From NCBI RefSeq assembly GCF_000504085.1, contig NC_022792.1, positions 1,454,001 to 1,518,000 of the forward strand: a stretch of DNA of 64,000 nt, written 5' to 3'. The translations under genes and the position numbers were made by a program. The stretch is from Pseudothermotoga elfii DSM 9442 = NBRC 107921 (GTDB lineage Bacteria > Thermotogota > Thermotogae > Thermotogales > DSM-5069). This document shows positions 26,627-32,985 of the stretch, piece after piece (the first letter of the stretch is position 1; each line of letters begins with the position of its first letter). The notes under the pieces were generated by a model, which was not told the origin of the DNA, ran no database searches, and saw nothing but the letters and a program-made list of their open reading frames with translations.

Positions 26627-27500
26627 TTAGCAAGAAGTCTCCATCTTATAGAAGATGGAGATGAATTGCTGACAAATATAGCTATTGTTTCTACATATCA
26701 GATTGAGTTTTTCTGAATTTATCTGTTTGTATTTGCCTGAAACTTGCAGATACTCACCATAAATATTCTGCACATATACCCACTTTCCTGTAAAACCGCT
26801 TATAAACCCTGCTATTTGTAGTTCTGGTATATACACCTTGTCCCATAAACACCATTTCTTTTTTCTTGTTACTATTTCTTTTGTGTTCTTACTGTTTCTT
26901 TTTGCTTCTCTATTAGGTTGACTTCTACCTTTACGAGGAATTTCTTCATGCAAACTACGTTTCTTTTTCCTAACTTGCTTCACAATAATACCACACATCA
27001 TCTTGCTTCTTTGGCCTTATCCCTGTAATAGCAATAGCATCATTAATATGCGATTTCTCTAACCCCCACTCTCTTCTTGTCCTTTTAGTATATAACCCAA
27101 ATGTATACGCTATTTTTTGTAATTTAGGCACAAGATAATCTCTTAAAACATTCATAAAAACTGTTGACCGAAAATCTCTTATTTTCGGTAACTTTTTCCC
27201 TGTAAACTCTTCATACGACATATTCCCCTTTGCCATATTATGAGTCTCACAACAACAGACTAAATTGGTTGGATTATCTGTCCCGCCTTTACTACGCGGT
27301 ATTATATGGTCTGCTGTTAGTTTTTCTGAACATTGTATATCAGATCTTAAATCTTTATAATGACATTGATAGTTATCTCTTATCTTTACGTATTCCTTTA
27401 TACTGTCAAAGTCTTTCATCACACCATTCTGATACTCTGCTCTTCGAATGTTGGGATTTATAATAGCCTGTACATCAAATTGTCCTACTTCTACTTTAAC
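26627..27500 (-). pseudogene. iscB: IscB-type RNA-guided nuclease, 5'-truncated and frameshifted
   Basis: Read from 27500 down: VEVGQFDVQAIINPNIRRAEYQNGV (seen in parts) is the IscB RuvC-II region. HNH follows (YQC...LTADHIIPRSKGGTDN...CCCETHNMAKG), then RuvC-III (WGLEKSHINDAIAITG). The frame then stops at 26970, and the C-terminal domain (KQVRKKKRSLHEEIPRKGR...) continues in another frame from about 27001, showing a frameshift near 26985-27000. RuvC-I and the bridge helix are missing because the frame begins exactly at the TTTAAC where the next element inserted. IscB proteins are omega-RNA-guided Cas9 ancestors; this copy cannot be active. Confidence 0.88.
26631..26668 (+). repeat. IS200/IS605 left-end hairpin, copy 1
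   Basis: 38 bp identical to copy 2 at 27512. Contains CCATCTT/AAGATGG (7-bp stem, ATAG loop). It lies 10 bp after TTTAAC, a probable target/TAM. Confidence 0.85.
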
Positions 27501-27511
27501 AAGAAATCCGA

Positions 27512-27549
27512 CAAGAAGTCTCCATCTTATAGAAGATGGAGATGAATTG
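27512..27549 (+). repeat. IS200/IS605 left-end hairpin, copy 2 (left end of the tnpA-tnpB element)
   Basis: Identical to 26631-26668; 11 bp after TTTAAC 27495-27500. TnpA-type transposases recognise such imperfect-palindrome ends as single strands. Confidence 0.88.
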
Positions 27550-27563
27550 TTGGAGAAAAAGTA

Positions 27564-27591
27564 TTGACAAAAATCAGTTTCGGTATATAAT
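27564..27591 (+). promoter_or_regulatory. Promoter of tnpA
   Basis: Consensus TTGACA (27564-27569), 16-bp spacer, consensus TATAAT (27586-27591). This is the strongest promoter seen in the window, within the element. Confidence 0.85.
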
Positions 27592-27607
27592 GATATAGGT
27601 GACGATT

Positions 27608-28021
27608 ATGAAGTTAGATACTAATAAACATTCAGTATTTCTTTTACATTATCATCTTGTGCTGGTAATAAAATATAGACGTGATGTGATTACTGACCAA
27701 ATTTCTAAAAGACTCAAAGAAATATTTGAGTATATCCAACCGAGCTATAACATAACACTGTTGGAATGGAATCATGACAGAGACCACGTACACGTCTTAT
27801 TTAAAGCTACTCCAACAACGCAACTTTCAAAATTCATAAACGCCTACAAAAGTGCTTCATCAAGACTTATAAAGAAAGAATTTCCAGAAATTAGAAAAAA
27901 GCTTTGGAAAGGAAATTTTTGGTCCAGAAGCTATTGTTTGATATCGACAGCTGGAGTACCAATTGAGATAATTAGAAAATACATCGAAAGTCAAGGTGCT
28001 AAGAGTGCTCAGAGCCTATAA
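27608..28021 (+). CDS. tnpA: IS200/IS605 family transposase TnpA (Y1 HUH)
   Basis: 137 residues. HUH motif H60-V-H62 (DRDHVHVLF) and catalytic Tyr125 in IIRKYIESQG, with the N-terminal HLVLVIKYR pattern. Such transposases excise and insert single-stranded DNA at specific tetra- or pentanucleotides without target duplication. ATG 27608 follows AGGTGA; GTG 27599 is an alternative in-frame start. It overlaps tnpB by about 17 bp. All key residues are intact, so it may be functional. Confidence 0.96.
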   Translation: MKLDTNKHSVFLLHYHLVLVIKYRRDVITDQISKRLKEIFEYIQPSYNITLLEWNHDRDHVHVLFKATPTTQLSKFINAYKSASSRLIKKEFPEIRKKLWKGNFWSRSYCLISTAGVPIEIIRKYIESQGAKSAQSL

Positions 28022-29177
28022 GTACAGAATTTATCCGACAAAGGAACAAAGAGAATTTTTTGAAAAAACCTTTGGCAGCTGTAGATTTGTTTGGAATAAA
28101 ATACTTGAAGAAAAATTGCAAGCTTTGGAACGCGGTGAAAGACTTCCAAGAATAACTCCTGCCAAATATAAAGAGGAATTTCCTTTTCTAAGGGAAGTAG
28201 ATAGTCTTGCACTTGCTAATGTACAGTTACAACAAGAGCAAGCATTCAGAAATCACTTCAAAAATAGAAAAATGTTTGGAATACCGAAATTCAAAAAGAA
28301 AAAAGACAAACAATCTTTTACTACAAACAACCAAAACGGAACAGTAATGCTTATTGCCGAGTATCTGAAAATACCAAAACTAAAAACACTAATAAGAATG
28401 AAACAGCACAGAACATTTGAAGGAACTATAAAGTCAGTAACAATTTCAAAAACAAAAACAGGGAAGTATTATGTTAGCGTGCTTGTTGAAGAAGAACCAA
28501 AGCAAGATTACAACAATAACAAGAAAAATCTAATATGTGGAATAGACGTTGGAATTATAAGCTTTGCTACAATCGCAACTGATACAGGAATTGTGAAGAT
28601 TGAATATCCAAAATACCTTATTAAAAACGAAAAACGACTAAAAAGATTACAAAGGCAGTTATCAAGAAAACAACGGAATTCGAAAAACTATGAAAAAGCA
28701 AGAATAGTGCTTGCCAAAAAGCATGAATATATAAGAAACGCAAGAGAAGATTTTCTTCATAAATTGTCAAAGACCATCATAGACGATAACCAAGTCGTGG
28801 TGGTTGAAGGATTAAATATTAAAGGACTGACAAGAACAAAACTTGCCAAACACATCCTTGATAATTCATGGTCAAAGTTTATAAGTTTTCTAAAATATAA
28901 AGCAGACATGTATGATGTAAAAGTAATAGAAGCAGGTCAATTTTTTCCTTCTTCAAAAACATGTAGTATATGCGGATACATTAACAAAGAACTTGAATTG
29001 AAAGACCGCGTCTGGACATGCCCTAAATGTGGAACAACTCACGATAGAGATGAAAACGCTGCAATAAACTTGAGAGAGTATGGATTAGATTTATATAACC
29101 AATTAGTAGGGATGGAACAGCCCGAATTGACGCCTGTGGAGACTGGACCTCTACCGCAAGGCAAGTCTGGTCGATGA
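28005..29177 (+). CDS. tnpB: RNA-guided endonuclease TnpB (IS605 OrfB)
   Basis: 390 residues from GTG 28005 (AAGGTG site; GTG 27996 alternative). RuvC-I Asp181 (CGIDVGIISFA), RuvC-II Glu268 (VVVVEGLNIKGL), zinc finger C320/C323 and C339/C342, RuvC-III Asp349 (DRDENAAINL). TnpB is the Cas12 ancestor; with an omega-RNA from the element's 3' end it cuts sites next to a TAM and helps keep the transposon. All catalytic and zinc residues are present, so activity is plausible. The N-terminal AYKYRIYPTKEQ is typical. Confidence 0.96.
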   Translation: MLRAYKYRIYPTKEQREFFEKTFGSCRFVWNKILEEKLQALERGERLPRITPAKYKEEFPFLREVDSLALANVQLQQEQAFRNHFKNRKMFGIPKFKKKKDKQSFTTNNQNGTVMLIAEYLKIPKLKTLIRMKQHRTFEGTIKSVTISKTKTGKYYVSVLVEEEPKQDYNNNKKNLICGIDVGIISFATIATDTGIVKIEYPKYLIKNEKRLKRLQRQLSRKQRNSKNYEKARIVLAKKHEYIRNAREDFLHKLSKTIIDDNQVVVVEGLNIKGLTRTKLAKHILDNSWSKFISFLKYKADMYDVKVIEAGQFFPSSKTCSICGYINKELELKDRVWTCPKCGTTHDRDENAAINLREYGLDLYNQLVGMEQPELTPVETGPLPQGKSGR

Positions 29178-29216
29178 AGCAGGAAGCCTTCGTTTCTAAA
29201 AGCGGAGGTAGTTCAC
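29090..29216 (+). ncRNA. Probable omega-RNA / right end of the TnpB element
   Basis: The 3' end of tnpB and the following ~40 bp carry the typical GGTCGATGAAGCAGGAAGCC ... AGCGGAGGTAGTTCAC right-end sequence found in IS605-type elements, with several short inverted repeats (ACCTCTACCGC.../..GCGGAGGT). In characterised TnpBs this RNA ends at the right end and its guide is the adjacent flank, here beginning ACTTTATTCATC. Exact 5' end unknown. Confidence 0.6.
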
Positions 29217-29235
29217 ACTTTATTCATCTGTAATT

Positions 29236-29241
29236 ATTATA
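29236..29241 (-). promoter_or_regulatory. Stranded -10 element of the rubrerythrin-like gene (candidate)
   Basis: On the minus strand TTG-TATAAT lies just beyond the right end of the element. If the element is removed in thought, this would be about 65 bp upstream of the rubrerythrin-like start codon. The -35 is weak (TGATAA-like). Confidence 0.35.
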
Positions 29242-29291
29242 CAACGAGTGTATAAAAATTATCAGGACTGAAAAAACAGGAGGCTGGTAAA

Positions 29292-29738
29292 ATGACTCTA
29301 AAAGAAAGGTTAGCTTTCGACTTGAAAGATGCTATGAAGAACAGAAACGAAGCAAAAATCAGAACTGTGAGATTACTTATGTCTGCTATCAAGAACTTTG
29401 AAGTAGAAAAGATGGCACAGGCCACCGACGAAGAAATTGTTCAAATTATGATCAAAGAAGCCAAAAAGAGAATAGAGTCAATTGATATGTACAAACAAGC
29501 TGGAAGGAATGATCTTGTATCAGAAGAGCAGGAAGAATTAGATATTATCAATTCGTATCTACCAGAACAAATGAGTGAAGACGAAATAAGACAATTAGTC
29601 ATGAAAATCATCCGGCAAAACAATCTTTCGAATCCGAAGGACCTGGGCACAGCTATGAAATTGATAATGCCACAAGTGAAGGGAAAAGCTGATGGAAAAC
29701 TGGTTAATAAAATAGTGAAAGAGTACTTGGGAGGGTAA
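29292..29738 (+). CDS. GatB/YqeY domain protein
   Basis: 148 residues. YqeY pattern: RTVRLLMSAIKN, MIKEAKKRIESIDMYKQAGR, SYLPEQMSEDEI and a C-terminal GKADGKLVNKIVKEYL. It resembles the tail domain of GatB (amidotransferase) but is free-standing, and a tRNA-related function is suspected without proof. ATG behind ACAGGAGG. It ends 5 bp before mnmE, so the two are cotranscribed. Confidence 0.9.
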   Translation: MTLKERLAFDLKDAMKNRNEAKIRTVRLLMSAIKNFEVEKMAQATDEEIVQIMIKEAKKRIESIDMYKQAGRNDLVSEEQEELDIINSYLPEQMSEDEIRQLVMKIIRQNNLSNPKDLGTAMKLIMPQVKGKADGKLVNKIVKEYLGG

Positions 29739-29743
29739 AATAT

Positions 29744-31096
29744 TTGCCGGACACAATAGTTGCAATCTCAACACCAATAGGAACTGGTGCTATATCAGTA
29801 ATTAGAATGAGTGGCAGCAAATCTTGGCAAATATGTCAGAATGTCTTGCTTAGGAAAACAAAAATTGAACCAAGAAAAGCTTTTCACAACTATGTTAAAG
29901 ACTCTGATGGAACAATACTCGACGAAGTAATGGTGATTTTCTATAAATCGCCAAACTCATATACCGGAGAAGATATGATTGAAATAATGTGCCACGGCGG
30001 AATAGCTGTAACCCAATCTATTCTTGATACTCTAATTTCTCACGGTGCAAGGCCTGCTGAACCGGGTGAATTTACGAGAAGAGCTTTTCTTAATGGAAAA
30101 ATTGATTTGACAAAAGCAGAGGCTGTAAAGCAAATTATAGAAGCTTCTTCACGCAAAACAGTTAAACTTGTTGCCGCAAATCTTGCAGGAAGGCTATCCG
30201 AAATTGTTCATAAATTGAGAGAAACATTGCTTGGAACACTTGCAAAAATAGAGGTAGAGTTTGATTACCCAGACGAAATCCTGACAGATCCCTATTTGAT
30301 AGAAAAGGAACTAAACGATGCTATTTTGCAAATTGAGGAAATTCTCAAAAACGCTCAGAACAGACTTATTTTATCATCCGGTATTAAAGTAGTAATTATT
30401 GGAAAACCGAATGTTGGAAAATCTACCTTGCTGAACACTTTAGTAAAAGAGGAACGGGCTATAGTAACAGACATACCCGGAACAACGAGAGACTTAATAG
30501 AAGTTCCGTTGATGATAAATGGAATTTCCTTCACTTTGATTGACACTGCTGGTATAAGACATTCTCATGATGAAGTCGAAAAAATAGGTGTCGAAAGGGC
30601 TATAAAAGCTGCTGATGAAGGGAATTTAATCCTTTTTGTCCTTGATGCAACCACACCGGTAGACGAAAACGACAAAAAAATACTGAGCCTTATAAAAGAA
30701 AAGAAGTACATAGTTGTTATAAATAAAATCGATGCAACAGATTTAATAGATCGAGAAGAACTAAAAAAAATCTTGGGAACTAACACACATGTATTGACCA
30801 TCTCAGCTTTAAAAAAGGAAGGTATACAGCGTTTAGAGGAAGAAATAATAAAATCTGTGAAGGATCTTATTCAACAAACCGATGGGTACATAACCACCCA
30901 AAGGCAATATGAATACCTCGCAAGTTGTAGAAAAGAATTATCAGATTCAATAGAAGCATTCAAAAAAAAGCTGCCTCTGGATATAGTTGCTCAAAAAGTT
31001 AAAGAGGCTTTGGGCAGTATTGATAAGCTACTTGGGACAGATTATACAGACGATCTGCTTGATAGGATATTCAAAGATTTTTGTGTGGGAAAATAA
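29744..31096 (+). CDS. mnmE: tRNA uridine-5-carboxymethylaminomethyl modification GTPase MnmE
   Basis: 450 residues from TTG 29744 (GGGAGGG site). N-terminal tetrahydrofolate-binding domain (IGTGAISVIRMSG at about 9-21), helical domain, an inserted G domain (G1 GKPNVGKST, DTAG, NKID) and the obligatory C-terminal CVGK. With MnmG it forms (c)mnm5U34 in tRNAs. It is followed by a shared terminator and by HU on the opposite strand. Confidence 0.97.
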   Translation: MPDTIVAISTPIGTGAISVIRMSGSKSWQICQNVLLRKTKIEPRKAFHNYVKDSDGTILDEVMVIFYKSPNSYTGEDMIEIMCHGGIAVTQSILDTLISHGARPAEPGEFTRRAFLNGKIDLTKAEAVKQIIEASSRKTVKLVAANLAGRLSEIVHKLRETLLGTLAKIEVEFDYPDEILTDPYLIEKELNDAILQIEEILKNAQNRLILSSGIKVVIIGKPNVGKSTLLNTLVKEERAIVTDIPGTTRDLIEVPLMINGISFTLIDTAGIRHSHDEVEKIGVERAIKAADEGNLILFVLDATTPVDENDKKILSLIKEKKYIVVINKIDATDLIDREELKKILGTNTHVLTISALKKEGIQRLEEEIIKSVKDLIQQTDGYITTQRQYEYLASCRKELSDSIEAFKKKLPLDIVAQKVKEALGSIDKLLGTDYTDDLLDRIFKDFCVGK

Positions 31097-31098
31097 AA

Positions 31099-31117
31099 GG
31101 GGGCAGTCAAAGCCCCC
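31099..31117. terminator. Shared terminator of mnmE and hup
   Basis: GGGGGC/GCCCCC stem with AGTCAAA loop between convergent genes; the T-run is weak. Confidence 0.65.
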
Positions 31118-31126
31118 CACACTCTC

Positions 31127-31399
31127 TCATTTAACCTTCTCTTTGAGAGCTTTACCAGGTTTGAACTTCGGGACTTTTCTTGAAGGAATAGTTATAGGCT
31201 TCTTGGTTTGTGGATTGACTCCTTTTCTCTGAGCTGCTTTCCTTACTTCAAAACTCCCAAAGCCAACAAGCTGAACCTTTTCGCCTTTTGCAAGAGCGTC
31301 TGTCACAGTGTCAAAAACCATGTCAACGACTTTCTTAACATCCTTCTTCTTAAGGCCAGCTTTTTTTGATACTTTGTCGACGAGTTCTTTCTTGTTCAT
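31127..31399 (-). CDS. hup: HU family DNA-binding protein
   Basis: 90 residues: MNKKELVDKVSKKAGLKKKD (in parts), a G-FGSF-V turn (QLVGFGSFEVR), and a DNA-arm region with RKGVNPQTKKPITIPSRKVPKFKPGKALKEKVK seen in parts. Histone-like dimer that bends DNA. ATG behind a GGAGGGGG site. Monocistronic, convergent with mnmE. Confidence 0.97.
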   Translation of the reverse strand: MNKKELVDKVSKKAGLKKKDVKKVVDMVFDTVTDALAKGEKVQLVGFGSFEVRKAAQRKGVNPQTKKPITIPSRKVPKFKPGKALKEKVK

Positions 31400-31498
31400 C
31401 CGTCATCCCCCTCCTTTATTGGGATTTGGGAGACTTCATCTCCCTCTTTTACGAATCATAGCACTTTTTTGATGGTAATTTCAAGTCCCCCCTGATGA

Positions 31499-31538
31499 AA
31501 GGCTAAAAAACGGATTGTTGTGAATCTGAAATAGCCTT
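31499..31538. other. Two-part inverted repeat in the hup / 31669 intergenic gap
   Basis: AAGGCTA (31499-31505) pairs with TAGCCTT (31532-31538), enclosing GATT/AATC (31513-31516 / 31523-31526). The 269-bp gap shows no gene. This may be a regulatory structure for either flanking gene; no further support. Confidence 0.35.
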
Positions 31539-31668
31539 CTATAAAGAACTTTAGCCGTATAACAGAGAGAAAACCTTTGATTTAAAGCGTTTTTGGGAGT
31601 AAAAGATTCTTCATCGCCATTTTCGTGGTATTATTGAGTGAAAAGGTCAACAAACAGGAGGGATTGTC

Positions 31669-32973
31669 ATGAAAAAGTTGTTGTTTTTTTTCTTTATTGT
31701 GTTAGTCGCATCACTTTACGGGATCACTCAATTTGTTCCGATAGACTATGAGCAGATTTTTATTGCAAAAGATAATGCTACTCATTACTCACTTGCGAAA
31801 AATACACAGCTGGTAGATATACTGGCTAACAGTCTTGGTATTGAGCCCATGATTCAGGGATTTCTTGCAAGCTCACTTGTTCAATACGGTGCAACAGCAG
31901 AACAATTGACCGATTTAATAAGCAAAGATGTCATGATCGTCACAAAAAAAGATAACATTGCCATTATAGTGGGGCCTTCCTCAAATGCTCTGAAACTTTT
32001 AAAGGCAGTTACAGAAATACTCGGGGCAAATTTCCAGGCGGCTGTGAGCGGCAGTTATCTCTTAATATCTACTGATAAGGAATTTTTGGAACAATGCTTA
32101 AAGGGCGGAGGAACTATCCCCGAGGAAATACTGGAAAAGTTTTCCGACAGCTCAGTCTGGGCCGTGCTATTTTCACCCAGAATTTCTATGCAGGATTCAG
32201 TTTTCTCGCTGAAAGGAACTATCAAGGTTTTTTCTGATAAGATATCGGGAGAATACTCGATATATCCGGAAAATGATAAAGCAAGAGATCTTTTAAAAGG
32301 TATGAAATCAACGAAAGAATTCAATATGTATACTGATCCAAATCTTGGCGGAGAAATATTCATATTTGCCAACGTGGGTAATTTCTCAGTACTTTCAAAA
32401 CTTTATCAGAGTTTGAATTTATCTTCTACATATTCAAATCTCTTTTCAAACATGGAAACCTTTCTCCCCGAGGGGACAAAGACAGAAAACTTAGAAGGAC
32501 AATTCGAAGAATTAACAGAGCTTTCCGACAAACTTACTGGCCAATTTGCCCTCTCTTTAAAAATTTCGAATATGATTGAAGCTTTCTTGTTCTCGGAAGA
32601 AGATCAACAAATACCAAACCCTGTTTTGTATGCCGTAGTAGGAGGCAAAATCAGCATAGAAGAGTTAAATCAGACAACAAATGGACAGATAAAAGTTGAT
32701 TCAGGGATTCGCTATATAGATCTTGAAGGAATATACATAACAAGTGAATCAGACAGACTGAAAGTGTACTCAACTATGCCAGCCCAGTTCAAAAATGAAA
32801 AAGGTTCTCTTGAAAAAGCATTGAGCTTTTACAAATCAGATATGCCATTTTTCATCTTTGTGGATTTCTCACCAATTCTTGAAAAACTGACTGGCATAAC
32901 TGTGGACTCAATATTGCTTTTAACAAGCTCTGTCAATGATAAAATTTTTACTGTAAATTGGTATCTAAAATGA
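31669..32973 (+). CDS. Exported protein of unknown function (DUF3352-like)
   Basis: 434 residues with a signal peptide (MKKLLFFFFIVLVASLYG, about 1-18) and then mixed alpha/beta with no Cys and no enzymatic motif. Blocks such as LLISTDKEFLEQCL and IYITSESDRLKVYSTM resemble the repeated beta-alpha units of the DUF3352 group. It precedes ppdK by 12 bp, so it is in the same transcript, but no functional link is known. Likely periplasmic. ATG behind GGAGGG. Not recognised further. Confidence 0.75.
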   Translation: MKKLLFFFFIVLVASLYGITQFVPIDYEQIFIAKDNATHYSLAKNTQLVDILANSLGIEPMIQGFLASSLVQYGATAEQLTDLISKDVMIVTKKDNIAIIVGPSSNALKLLKAVTEILGANFQAAVSGSYLLISTDKEFLEQCLKGGGTIPEEILEKFSDSSVWAVLFSPRISMQDSVFSLKGTIKVFSDKISGEYSIYPENDKARDLLKGMKSTKEFNMYTDPNLGGEIFIFANVGNFSVLSKLYQSLNLSSTYSNLFSNMETFLPEGTKTENLEGQFEELTELSDKLTGQFALSLKISNMIEAFLFSEEDQQIPNPVLYAVVGGKISIEELNQTTNGQIKVDSGIRYIDLEGIYITSESDRLKVYSTMPAQFKNEKGSLEKALSFYKSDMPFFIFVDFSPILEKLTGITVDSILLLTSSVNDKIFTVNWYLK

Positions 32974-32985
32974 GGAGGTGCTGTG

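Larger units (their letters stand above)
26621..29216 (+). mobile_element. IS200/IS605-related mobile-element patch (broken IscB part plus tnpA-tnpB element)
   Basis: Left border after TTTAAC (26615-26620), right border near GTAGTTCAC (29208-29216). It holds an iscB remnant on the minus strand and a complete-looking tnpA-tnpB element starting after a second TTTAAC (27495-27500). Two identical 38-bp hairpin ends lie in direct orientation. Borders are estimated from repeat and motif positions. Confidence 0.75.
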
